Shown piece by piece: positions 16,734 to 25,800 of a DNA stretch of 64,000 bases. The position numbers were made by a program, and so were the translations under genes. Below the pieces are notes generated by a model. That model saw only the letters and a program-made list of their open reading frames with translations, searched no databases and was not told the DNA's origin. The stretch's first letter is position 1. Each line of letters begins with the position of its first letter. This stretch comes from Paenibacillus tyrphae (GTDB lineage: Bacteria; Bacillota; Bacilli; Paenibacillales; NBRC-103111), in NCBI RefSeq assembly GCF_027925525.1, contig NZ_BSDJ01000020.1, positions 52,789 to 116,788 of the forward strand, in the 5' to 3' direction.

Positions 16734-18320
16734 TTATGGGGCCGATGGCTGCCATTTTTTTATTTTGTACAGCCGCCACTCGTTGTCAAAATCATGATAC
16801 AGCTCGGCCCATTCGTTGCCCTTTTCGTACAAATCCTTGTATTTCGTATTAATGGCGCTTTTGTCGGCGTTCGGCAGCGGCCGCGGGATCAGAATATAAT
16901 CGACGCCGTTGCCGGGCGGATCGTTCTTGGCCTTCTTGAAGTCGTAATCGCTCGTAATCAAAAATTTCTTCGTATTGCGGCTGTTCACCAGAATCGTAAA
17001 CGCGGAGGCCGAGTCGGTCAGGATGGTCGCATCCCCCATATGCTCGTCCAGCCACTTCGCCACGGAGCGGTCCAGAATCTGGCTTTGGTAATATTTATTC
17101 CCGCTCTTGATCGTCAGAAACGTGTTCTCGTCAGGTGCAATCTGCGGGTTGGTGACCGCATACGACAGCAGCGTGGAAGTCGCCAGCAGTCCGGCAGCCA
17201 CAACGGTGAAGGCGGCCCGGCGCTTCCTGAGCAGGCCGAGCTCGTAAGGAATCCAGGCTACCGTAATCGGATACACGTACATAAAATAGCGGAACCAGCC
17301 GAAAGACGACTCTTTCATCAGAAGCGCAAATTGCAGTCCCGGAATGGACAGGAACAAGCACACCAGCACCAAAGTCTCCCAACGCAGCAGCCGTCCCGCA
17401 AACGTACGGATCAGGAGTACGGCCGCCAGCGGCGCGGAAAACCAGGCGGTCTTTTTGGCAACGAAACCCAAGGCCAGCAGCGGGCTGTTAAAGATCCGGC
17501 TGAAGTTCTCGTCGGCCTTCAGCGCGTCGGACTGGGCCTGATTGGAATACTCGGAGTGCAGGAAGTAAAGCGCGTCGCCCATAATAATATAGTTGAAAAA
17601 GATCCAGAGCAGCCCCGAAAACACGGCCGGCAGCAGCAAAATGAACGCGGTGGCCTCCACCTTGCGGGCCCGTTCCGCCCATGGCAGCAGTCTTTCCCCT
17701 TCGCCAGGCGGCATCAGCAGCAGGACGATCAGCAGAGCGGCTCCCAAGGATACGCCGAAGGGGACGGCTTCGTACCTCGTCCAGAACGCCAGGGCCAGCG
17801 CAAAGCCAGCAAGCACCAGGTGGCTGATTTGCCGCGTTTTGAGCCAGTCGCCGAACCGGATCACGGTGTACATGAGAAAGTAAATATAAGGCGCGTCGCT
17901 GAGCCCGTTCGCCCCGAACAGGAAAACGAACGGATTCAGGCAGTACAGCAGGCTGAGTCCGAGGCTCATGCCGAACGACAAGCCGTTGCGCCGCCCGGCA
18001 TCATACAAGAGCAGCGCCGTGAGTCCGGCGAAGACGCTGGTAACCAGCACCCCGGCCAGCCCGTAGGAAGCCAGCTCCGGCAGGATCGGGTACAGCACCA
18101 GAACGGCCAGCTCCATGAGGCTCGGCAATGGATTCCATACGAACCCGATGGCGCCCAGATGGGGGTCGCGGCTGTAGAGTACATAGAATGCGTTAGCCAC
18201 CCGGCTGAGCGCGTCCGAATGCATGTATCCGACGACATAACTAATATAGAAGCCGAGCGCGAGCTCGGTTAGAAAGAAAAACAAAAATAATCCCCAGCGA
18301 AATGCGTTTCTTCTCAGCAT
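16734..18320 (-). CDS. Polytopic GT-C-like membrane glycosyltransferase (putative)
   Basis: A 528-residue protein with about 10-12 hydrophobic helices and a soluble C-terminal domain of about 130 residues. The first extracytoplasmic loop has an acidic residue in MHSDALSRVANAFYVLYSRDPHLGAIGFVWNPLPSL, the place where GT-C enzymes of the PMT/ArnT type carry the catalytic Asp. Such enzymes transfer sugars from polyprenyl-phosphate carriers outside the membrane. The best reading is a glycosyltransferase family 39-like protein, but no specific family is recognised. It shares the strand with LtaS yet has its own terminator, so it is probably a separate unit. Confidence 0.6.
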   Translation of the reverse strand: MLRRNAFRWGLFLFFFLTELALGFYISYVVGYMHSDALSRVANAFYVLYSRDPHLGAIGFVWNPLPSLMELAVLVLYPILPELASYGLAGVLVTSVFAGLTALLLYDAGRRNGLSFGMSLGLSLLYCLNPFVFLFGANGLSDAPYIYFLMYTVIRFGDWLKTRQISHLVLAGFALALAFWTRYEAVPFGVSLGAALLIVLLLMPPGEGERLLPWAERARKVEATAFILLLPAVFSGLLWIFFNYIIMGDALYFLHSEYSNQAQSDALKADENFSRIFNSPLLALGFVAKKTAWFSAPLAAVLLIRTFAGRLLRWETLVLVCLFLSIPGLQFALLMKESSFGWFRYFMYVYPITVAWIPYELGLLRKRRAAFTVVAAGLLATSTLLSYAVTNPQIAPDENTFLTIKSGNKYYQSQILDRSVAKWLDEHMGDATILTDSASAFTILVNSRNTKKFLITSDYDFKKAKNDPPGNGVDYILIPRPLPNADKSAINTKYKDLYEKGNEWAELYHDFDNEWRLYKIKKWQPSAP

Positions 18321-18473
18321 CGATTCAAAGTTTCTCCCGTCCGAAAAATAACTGCGGCCAGATTCGTCAAAGAATAGGCATTTAGAACCATTATAGAACG
18401 AGAGTATGCTGGTGAAAAGAGGTAATTCAGGAATGCGGTCTCAATGCAGGATAGTCGTTCCGGTACGATGCGC

Positions 18474-18520
18474 AAAAAAGCCGTGCGCGACTCTCGCACT
18501 TTCCGAGTCACGCACGACTT
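18474..18520 (-). terminator. Rho-independent terminator of the aldo/keto reductase gene
   Basis: A 15-17-base imperfect stem (AGTCGTGCGTGACTC with GAGAGTCGCGCACGGC) followed on the minus strand by TTTTTT at 18474-18479. Confidence 0.8.
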
Positions 18521-18531
18521 GTGCCGAAGGC

Positions 18532-19527
18532 TTATTTGCCGCCAAGCACGGCTTCGATCCGCTCCAGCTCTTCGCTGCCGAATTCGAGCTTGCTTACCGC
18601 GCCTACGGCATCCTCGATTTGGCTTACTTTGCTCGCTCCGATGAGAGCGGAGGTTACCCTGCCTCCGCGGAGCACCCACGAAATCGCCATCTGCGACAGC
18701 TTCTGGCCGCGCTCCCGGGCGATAACGTTCAACTTGCGCACTTTGTCCATCACTTCGTCTGTCAGCTCCTCCGGCTTCAGAAAGACGCTCGAACCGGCCG
18801 CGCGGGAATCTGCCGGAATTCCGTTCAGGTAACGGTCGGTCAGGATGCCCTTGTAAAGCGGCGAGTAAGCGATGCTGCCGACGCCTTCCCGCTCCAGCAA
18901 ATCCAGCAGGCCGTCTTCGACCCAGCGGTCCAGCATGGAGTAGCGCGGCTGATGAATGACGCACGGCGTGCCGAGCGACTTCAGCATGGCGAGCGCCTGC
19001 TCCGCCCGGTCAGCCCGATAATTCGAGATGCCGACATACAGCGCTTTCCCTTGGCGCACGAGGTGGTCGAGCGCGCCCATCGTTTCCTCCAGCGGAGTGT
19101 TCGGGTCCGGACGGTGATGGTAATAAATATCGACGTAGTCCAGCTTCATCCGCTTAAGGCTCTGATCGAGACTCGCGATCATATTTTTGCGGGAGCCCCA
19201 TTCGCCATAAGGTCCCGGCCACATGTAGTAGCCCGCTTTCGTCGAAATGATCAGCTCGTCACGGTAGTTTTGGAGATCGGAGTGAAGTATTTTGCCGAAC
19301 GTTTCCTCTGCCGATCCCGGAGGCGGTCCGTAGTTGTTCGCCAAATCGAAATGCGTGATGCCCAGGTCAAAGGCGCGCCGGACCATAGTCCGGCCGTTCT
19401 CATAGATGTCACCGCCGCCAAAGTTGTGCCACAAGCCCAAGGAAACGGCCGGCAGTTTCAGCCCGCTGGCTCCGAGCCGGTTATATTTCATCGTGTCATA
19501 CCGGTCGCCGCTCGGTAAATAAGACAT
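18532..19527 (-). CDS. Aldo/keto reductase (YghZ / L-glyceraldehyde-3-phosphate reductase type)
   Basis: A 331-residue AKR with the full catalytic tetrad: Asp61 and Tyr66 in HFDLANNYGPPPGSAEE, Lys97 in STKAGY, and His in YYHHRPDP. The NNYGPPPGSAE and STKAGYYMWPGPYG stretches are typical of the YghZ (AKR14) group, which reduces L-glyceraldehyde 3-phosphate and methylglyoxal using NADPH. The ribosome-binding site AAGGAGGAG is strong. It is divergent from an AraC-family regulator and may be under its control. Confidence 0.9.
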   Translation of the reverse strand: MSYLPSGDRYDTMKYNRLGASGLKLPAVSLGLWHNFGGGDIYENGRTMVRRAFDLGITHFDLANNYGPPPGSAEETFGKILHSDLQNYRDELIISTKAGYYMWPGPYGEWGSRKNMIASLDQSLKRMKLDYVDIYYHHRPDPNTPLEETMGALDHLVRQGKALYVGISNYRADRAEQALAMLKSLGTPCVIHQPRYSMLDRWVEDGLLDLLEREGVGSIAYSPLYKGILTDRYLNGIPADSRAAGSSVFLKPEELTDEVMDKVRKLNVIARERGQKLSQMAISWVLRGGRVTSALIGASKVSQIEDAVGAVSKLEFGSEELERIEAVLGGK

Positions 19528-19633
19528 ATTCGCAACTCCTCCTTAGGAAAGTGATTTAATAACCTGCACTGCTTGTTTCATTGTAGCGCGCACCGTTGGA
19601 AAATCGTATGTCAGCATGTTGGATAAAATATAG

Positions 19634-19639
19634 TATAAT
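19634..19639 (+). promoter_or_regulatory. Probable -10 element of the AraC-family gene
   Basis: A perfect TATAAT sits about 54 bases before the preferred GTG start. The region 17 bases upstream has no good -35 hexamer, which would suit an activator-dependent promoter. Confidence 0.35.
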
Positions 19640-19692
19640 GTCACTTAATCCTCTTCATGGTGAAGCGGACTTACGGAGCGGAGGTGGCAAGC

Positions 19693-20532
19693 GTGTGTGC
19701 CTTTAAGTATGTTCACAGGCCCGGACCGCACGAGGCGGGTACGGACTTGAAGCTGTACTACTGCGGGATGGAAGACTGCGCGCCCGGACATTCCTGGGGA
19801 CCCGGTCTGAAGGATCATTATAAAATTCATTACGTCCATCGCGGACGCGGCGTGTACCGGACTCCCTGGCAGACGTACGAGCTCTCGGCAGGATACGGCT
19901 TTCTCGTGTCCCCGGACACGGTATCGTCCTATCAGGCCGACCTCGACGAGCCTTGGACGTATTCCTGGGCGGCCTTCAACGGGGTGCAGGCGAAGCATTA
20001 TTTGCAGCGAGCTCGCCTCAGTCCGGAGCAGCCGGTCTTCCAGTGCCGCAGACCGGAGGTCATCGAAGGCTGTCTTCAGCGCATGTTGTTCGAGGCCGGC
20101 CGAAGGTCTCCGAGCCGGGATATGAAGCTGCTGGGCGCGCTGTATGACTTTTTGTCCGTACTGACCGACGAAGCTTATGAGGAAGAGGACATGCCGCCGG
20201 AAGCTTTTGTCCCGATGCGGGATAGGTATGTAAAACAAGCATTGGAATTTATCGAAACGAATTATTCGAGGAATTTTACGATAGAGGAGCTGGCCCAGTC
20301 GATCGGTCTCGGCCGAAAATACTTGTCCCGGCTGTTCAAGGAGGCGCTCGGCGTATCGCCCCAGCACTTCCTCCTCCGGTATCGTATGGACAAGGCTTGC
20401 GAGCTGATGAACAATGGCGCGCTATCGATCAGCCAGATTGCCTATTCGGTCGGGTATAAGGATCAGCTGTTGTTCTCGCGCATGTTCAAGAAGATGAATG
20501 GCCTGGCTCCCAGCCATTACAGGAACCGTTAG
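19693..20532 (+). CDS. AraC-family transcriptional regulator
   Basis: About 279 residues: an N-terminal cupin-like ligand-binding domain (GHSWGPGLKDHYKIHYVHRGRGVYRT, then the GYGFLVSPD turn) and a C-terminal pair of helix-turn-helix motifs (FTIEELAQSIGLGRKYLSRLFKEALGVSPQHFLLRYRMDKA and ISQIAYSVGYKDQLLFSRMFKKMNGLAPSHYR). The start is taken as the GTG at 19693, with GGAGG eight bases before it. An in-frame ATG at 19657 has no ribosome-binding site and lies very close to the TATAAT box. AraC proteins of this layout usually activate sugar genes. The divergent aldo/keto reductase is the natural candidate target. Confidence 0.88.
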   Translation: MCAFKYVHRPGPHEAGTDLKLYYCGMEDCAPGHSWGPGLKDHYKIHYVHRGRGVYRTPWQTYELSAGYGFLVSPDTVSSYQADLDEPWTYSWAAFNGVQAKHYLQRARLSPEQPVFQCRRPEVIEGCLQRMLFEAGRRSPSRDMKLLGALYDFLSVLTDEAYEEEDMPPEAFVPMRDRYVKQALEFIETNYSRNFTIEELAQSIGLGRKYLSRLFKEALGVSPQHFLLRYRMDKACELMNNGALSISQIAYSVGYKDQLLFSRMFKKMNGLAPSHYRNR

Positions 20533-20623
20533 GCTCGGCAGCGCTTTTTCATTGGACGGTCCGCGAAACCTCCCTTTCGTTTGTCCGTACTACCTACTAC
20601 TCACGAAACGGGAGGAATTCGCG

Positions 20624-20812
20624 ATGCTTAAACATTTGCTGAAAAAAATCGTTCACTCCGTCACGCATTCCAAGCAGGGCCACTACCGGCACGGAAGCAG
20701 CTCGCACCGGTTCGTCCAGCCGCGGCGCTACTCGTCGTCAGACCACCGGCACCATTCCGGATACGGCCACGGCTATTATAAGAACAAATCCCGCCGTCAC
20801 TCCAGCTCCTGA
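20624..20812 (+). CDS. Small basic His/Ser/Tyr-rich protein
   Basis: A 62-residue protein (MLKHLLKKIVHSVTHSKQG... ending NKSRRHSSS) with a good ribosome-binding site (GGGAGG, eight bases before the ATG). About half the residues are Ser, His, Arg, Lys or Tyr, and it has no transmembrane segment. I recognise no family. It converges on the Ser/Thr kinase gene and the two 3' ends overlap by 16 bases. A substrate relationship with the kinase is only a guess. Confidence 0.6.
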   Translation: MLKHLLKKIVHSVTHSKQGHYRHGSSSHRFVQPRRYSSSDHRHHSGYGHGYYKNKSRRHSSS

Positions 20813-21627
20813 TTAGCGCCTGCCGCATTTTGCAGCCTCTGCAGCGTGTTGTCCAATTCGAAGCGAAACGATTCCGTATCCGCATAAGGCGGCTCCACTT
20901 GCAGGAGCCGCCTTATTATATGCTTGACGTCGCCCGAGACGGCGAGCTCCTCCTGCCAGTCGGCCGGCGGCTGCCCGGGGCGTTCTTGATACGAAGAATA
21001 CAGCAGAAACAACAGCAGATGCCCCACCGCGTACAAATCGCTCCGCACCTCGGGCGTTCTCCGCTTCCTGAGCTCCTCGTCCGCATACGACTCCGCCGCT
21101 TCTTCGCCGATCCGTTTGGCCAAGCCGAAATCGATCAAGTAGAGGCGCTCCTCCCGAAGGATCACGTTAGGAATCCGGACATCAAGATGGACGATGCCTT
21201 GGTCGTGGACATAGCCGACAATCTCCATCAACTTGGCGATCCACCGTAGGCTTTCGAGCTCCGAGAACGGCCGCTCCTGCTCGAACAGCAAGTCCTCGAT
21301 CGTATGCCCTTCGATCAGATCGATCGCGATGCAGAGCCGGTTCCTGTGCCGGAACGAGCCCCGGAAGCCGGGAATGCCCGGGTGCTTCAGCCCGCTCAGC
21401 AGCTCCGTCTCCCGCTCCAGCAGCCGCTCGGCCAGTTCTCCCTTGCTCGGCTTGGACTGCTTGACCACCACGTGCTCGCCGGTACGGATATCGCGGCATC
21501 GGTACGCCAGCCCGTAGCTTCCGCTGCCGAGCGAACGAACGATTTCGTAGGTTCCCGCCAGCAGACGCCCCTCCGGCTCGGGGTAATCGATCCAGGCTTG
21601 CCGGATTCCTTTGAGATAGTTTAACAT
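20797..21627 (-). CDS. Hanks-type serine/threonine protein kinase, soluble
   Basis: A 276-residue kinase domain without a transmembrane helix or PASTA repeats. The glycine loop is GSGSYGLAY (34-42), the ATP-anchoring Lys56 is in VVVKQSK, the catalytic loop is HLDVRIPN with Asp149 and Asn154 (HLD replaces the common HRD), and the metal-binding DFG is at 166-168. It is about the size of the Bacillus YbdM/PrkD kinase. The non-RD catalytic loop suggests activity that does not depend on activation-loop phosphorylation. GGAGGAGGG precedes the ATG at 21627. The frame stays open upstream but has no other ribosome-binding site. Confidence 0.88.
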   Translation of the reverse strand: MLNYLKGIRQAWIDYPEPEGRLLAGTYEIVRSLGSGSYGLAYRCRDIRTGEHVVVKQSKPSKGELAERLLERETELLSGLKHPGIPGFRGSFRHRNRLCIAIDLIEGHTIEDLLFEQERPFSELESLRWIAKLMEIVGYVHDQGIVHLDVRIPNVILREERLYLIDFGLAKRIGEEAAESYADEELRKRRTPEVRSDLYAVGHLLLFLLYSSYQERPGQPPADWQEELAVSGDVKHIIRRLLQVEPPYADTESFRFELDNTLQRLQNAAGANQELE

Positions 21628-21785
21628 CGGCCCTCCTCCAACCCGTCCAAGTCTTCGCGTACCTTCTTTCCTATGCAATCCGCTTGTTCCTACATACGAA
21701 GCGGCGCCGATTCGGGTTCCCGGAAAAAACCAGGGAAGCCTTCCGAGTCTGAAGAAAAAAGCGCCGACCCCAGGCGGGTCCGCGC

Positions 21786-22730
21786 TTAACGGCATATGAC
21801 GATATGCCGGGAAAACGAGCCTTTGCGCACAACGCACCGCTCCAGAACGGCGAACCCGGCTTGCCCGACGAGCGTCTCCACCGGTTCGGTGGACACGATA
21901 ACGGCCCGCTCCGCCAGCCGCCGGACGTTCCCGAGCAGGCGAAGCTGTTCTTCCGGCGAGATGACCGAGCACAGGTTGTACGGCAAATCGAGGACGGCGG
22001 CATCGTACCGCCCGCTCACGTCCCCGATATCCGCCACGCGGACGACGTCCGGCAGTCCGAAGTGGGCGAGATTTGCGCGGGCGCCGCGGACCGCAAGCGG
22101 ATTGATGTCGGAGCCGACGATGTCGATCCCCATCGAGAGCGCCTCGACCAACACCGTGCCGATGCCGCAGCACGGATCGACCGCCCGGATGCCAGCAGGC
22201 TGCGGTACGGCAAGGTTGGCTACCGCCCGGGCGACCCGCGTGCTGAGGGCGGTGGAATAATTATGCGGCTTCCGGCTGTGCTTCAGCCAGACCGCTTCGT
22301 TCTGCCGGCAGGGGCCGAGCACCCAGCGCCCTTCGCCGTTGCAGGCGAAGCCCAGCAGCCAGTCCGGCTGGCGCATGTCGGCCCGGCCGCGGATGCGCGC
22401 GCCGAGCTCCCGCTCCATGGCGCGCTGGTCCTCGTACGCGGCATAGTGGCCCGCCTTGACGAAGACGACCTTGAACGAGCCACCGTCCAGCTCAAGCGTT
22501 CCGGCCAGTTCCCCCAGCGCCTGCAAGCTGTCAGCCTCGCACAGCACATCGACGCGCTGCTTGACGAACGGGCTGCGGCTCGGATCGACGTCCGCCGGAC
22601 TCTCCAGCCAGCCGTCCTGCGCTTCCGCGCCAAGCAGCGTGCGCAGCTCAAGCGCACACAGCTCAGCCTCGTCCTCGTGACAGGCATAAGTATACAAGTA
22701 TGACACCGGTCTCGTACCGGACAATTTCAT
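21786..22730 (-). CDS. Trm11/UPF0020-like RNA (guanine-N2) methyltransferase
   Basis: A 314-residue SAM-dependent methyltransferase. The N-terminal half is THUMP-like. The C-terminal half has motif I in VDPCCGIGTVLVEALSMG, the acidic loop in GSDINPLAVRGARANL, and the catalytic motif DLPYNL in place of DPPY. These features match archaeal and eukaryotic Trm11/TrmG10 and related bacterial proteins that methylate exocyclic amines of guanosine in RNA. The start at ATG 22730 is favoured by GGGGAG eight bases upstream. The precise RNA target is unknown. Confidence 0.78.
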   Translation of the reverse strand: MKLSGTRPVSYLYTYACHEDEAELCALELRTLLGAEAQDGWLESPADVDPSRSPFVKQRVDVLCEADSLQALGELAGTLELDGGSFKVVFVKAGHYAAYEDQRAMERELGARIRGRADMRQPDWLLGFACNGEGRWVLGPCRQNEAVWLKHSRKPHNYSTALSTRVARAVANLAVPQPAGIRAVDPCCGIGTVLVEALSMGIDIVGSDINPLAVRGARANLAHFGLPDVVRVADIGDVSGRYDAAVLDLPYNLCSVISPEEQLRLLGNVRRLAERAVIVSTEPVETLVGQAGFAVLERCVVRKGSFSRHIVICR

Positions 22731-22808
22731 GGGCAGGTCTCCCCTTATCTCTGCATAAACCTTCAAGTCTGGTTGTAATCTTATCAAAGGGGGCGGCCGG
22801 ATTCAAAT

Positions 22809-22855
22809 TAAAAAAGGCGCCTGTCTCTTCAGCCGCTGCTTCCGAGACAGGCGCC
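22809..22855 (-). terminator. Terminator of the glycan-degradation operon
   Basis: A perfect 12-base stem (GGCGCCTGTCTC with GAGACAGGCGCC, 16-base loop) followed on the minus strand by TTTTTT, 15 bases after the last stop of the operon. Confidence 0.9.
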
Positions 22856-22869
22856 GCCCGCCGGGCAGC

Positions 22870-25800
22870 TTATCTTCTTTCAATGAGCAGATAAGGTTTA
22901 TTCGCCCCTTGTCTGCTGCTGCCCTCGGTATACAGCGACTTGGGATTGATGACCACGAAGCTTGCCGTCTTGTCGCCGGCCAGTTGAGACAACACGTAAG
23001 CGGTTACGTCAATCTCCCTGTAAGCACTGACTGCGTTCAGATCCATAGACCCGAGCAGAGCTCCCGCCGGCGGTTTGTTATTGAAATTAATCCCGTATTC
23101 GGTCCAAGCATCGTTATCCACCGCGTATACGTTAGCGGTTAGGGTCGATACCGGAGCGCCCTCGATCACGCCCATATATAAACCCAGTTTCGCCGAGTAG
23201 ACGGCGCCGGTCACGCTATTCTGATAAACGTTACCGGTCACGTTGGGCAAATATACGCTCCCGGTCACGCTCGGTTGATATACACCCCCCGTCACATTGG
23301 GGTGATAAGTTTGCCCCGTAAACGTAGGCGAATAGATGCTCCCGATGAGCCCGGCCGGATTGGACGGGAGTAAAAGAGAGCTCAAATCGAATTTCAAATA
23401 CGACCGGCGGTCCCCGTCGCCTGTGGAGGTTTTGATCACGAGACGCGGGTCCCCGCCGAAATTGGCGCCGGCATAGGCGCCGCTTCGGACATAAGCATCG
23501 GCAATCGGGTATAGCTTCGAACCGATATTAATGTCGCTAACGAACAGGAATTCATATACGTAGACGGATTCTTCGCCTAACTGATCGGAGATGGAGTAGC
23601 TCCCGTTCGTCACTTCGATTTCGGTTGAAGAAGCGGCGACGCCGGTATCGTTGGTATACTTGTTCAAGGTGTACTTTCCGTTAGGAAGCGTAACCGGCAT
23701 ATAGGTCGCTTGCGTAACCGTATCCTGGTTGGATGCGACGAAATATACATTCTTCGTTCCGTCGTCCGCGTTGATCTTAGCTGTGTAGACATTCCCGGAA
23801 GCCATGTCGAAGCTGACATTGTTGGATGCGGAATCGTGCCATGCTTTGCCGGACGTTTGGTTCTCCAGCGGGAAAAAGACGGCGTTGTAGCTCATTCGTT
23901 TGTCCGGGTCCGTGGCATACGGCCCCCAGGCAACGCTGCCTCCTGTGCCTTTTTTCTTCTGAATGGCGATCCCTTGCCCATGTCTGGCAAAGATCGTGCC
24001 CGGCTCGAAGCTGTGCTGGATATTCGTGCTGAATTCCCAGTTGGCCGAGCCCTGCTTCTGAATCCAGAAGCCCATCTGGTTGAAGCTGCCGTACAGATCG
24101 TTCTGGTTGCTGTCCAGCACTGTAGATAATGTGCCGTTCATCGGACCGAACATAAACCGGCTGCGGACAAAATGCGACTTGCCGCTGTTCACGGCAGTGA
24201 CCGTATCGCGCAGGCTCATGGAGTTCATGGCGATCAGCCGATTTTTGAACGTAATCCACGTTTGCCGCGAGATCCAATCGTTCGCTGCCGTATTGTCCGA
24301 CGTATACAACCAGGTGTAACCGCTTACCGGAATGAATTTCGTATACTGCACGCCCAATTTGTCTCCAGCCAGCACCCGCTTGCCTACGGCACCGCTTTGA
24401 TAAGCCGGCCCGCGCGAATTCGCATCAAGCGGGGGCATAAAATAGGACCAGGTGTATTGTCGCGGATTGCGAATTTCGCCTTTATTGGATTCCATATAGA
24501 CGTTGGCTAAATAACTGTCGCGGATGAGGTATTTGTCGTCAAATTTGTTGAGAGAGGCGGTGGCTAGCGTAGGGGAGTTTTTGTTGTTGGAAAGAGCCAC
24601 GTCAAACGTACCCCACCGGGCGCGAATCCCTTTGATATCTTCATCCTTTACCACGTTGTAATCGGGGACCGTCACGGGTGCGATATGATTGATATTGGCA
24701 TCCCGGGTCTGTGCCGTAAAGGTGGTGACGGACAAGGAGGTGGCACCGTCCCAATACGGCCGGATATAAAATTCTTTAATAACGTTGCCGGACATTTTGT
24801 TGCGGCCGTCGCCGGTAATGGCCGTGACCGCATCCACACCCGAGGGCAGCTCGCTCGTAAGCCATGCCTGCTTGAGCTCCCCGGAGGTTCCATATTCAGA
24901 TTGGCCGTTGCGGGAAAACGCAAGAGGATAATATTCCTTCGTTTTCGCGATTAAGTCCACGACATACTCCGGATCCCGGGTGTATTTGTAGTACAAGTAC
25001 CATTCCGAGACGTGCTTTTGATAGAGTGGCACGGGGTTCCCGCCATAGATGTAAAGCGCTCCGCCGTTGACGCCGATGTCGTTAAACTGCTTCTTCAGGA
25101 CATTTTTGGCCTCGGCGATCATGGAAGAGTTGCCGAGAAGGGCTCCCGCCATACCGAGCACCGCTACGTAGTTCTGATCCTGGTTCGGGTAATCTCCGTA
25201 GGAAGCCGAAAGCGGATACGTGTTCATTTGATACTGCGCCGCCCGGGCAATGAGGCTTCTCCAGGCGTCCCGCTTGGCTTGCGGGATAAGCGGCTCGTTC
25301 TTCAGCAGATCGTAAGCTTGGATCAGATCGACGGCGAGGAACCGGTCGATGTTCTCGTCCAAATCCCTTTCCTTCGTCCACGAACCGGTAGAGCTGATTT
25401 CCCGGCTCAAAACGAAATCCATCGCTTTGACCGCAAGCTCCAGCGCGGAAGCGCTTTGATACAAGCTGCTTCCCGGCTCGTAGTAAGCATTGGCCAGGAG
25501 AAACGCCGCAGAAGCCGAGCTGTGAGTGCCGTCCGTATAATTGTCCGTCGGGATCGTGACGTCCCTGCCGGTCGCCGGATCGATCTGGCCCATTGCGTGA
25601 ATGGCGGTGAGCTCCATCTGGTCCTTATAGAAGTTCGACCAGTTTTTATTGTTCTCCAAGCCGATGTAGCCGGACAAATCGTTGTTGTCCACCTGGATCG
25701 GCGCCTGCGAGACGTAATTCGTTCCGTTTACGTTCAGCGTCAGTCTGGCGGTGTAGGCACCGTTCGCCACGTAGCTGCCTCCGTTGTCCTTTCCGTCCCA

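Noticed and set aside
16794..18272. A 492-codon open frame antisense to the membrane-glycosyltransferase-like gene
   Set aside because: Its translation is rich in Arg, Gln, His and Pro with no recognisable domain, as expected for the mirror of a GC-rich, hydrophobic gene. No ribosome-binding site. The opposite strand encodes a clear membrane protein with a terminator.
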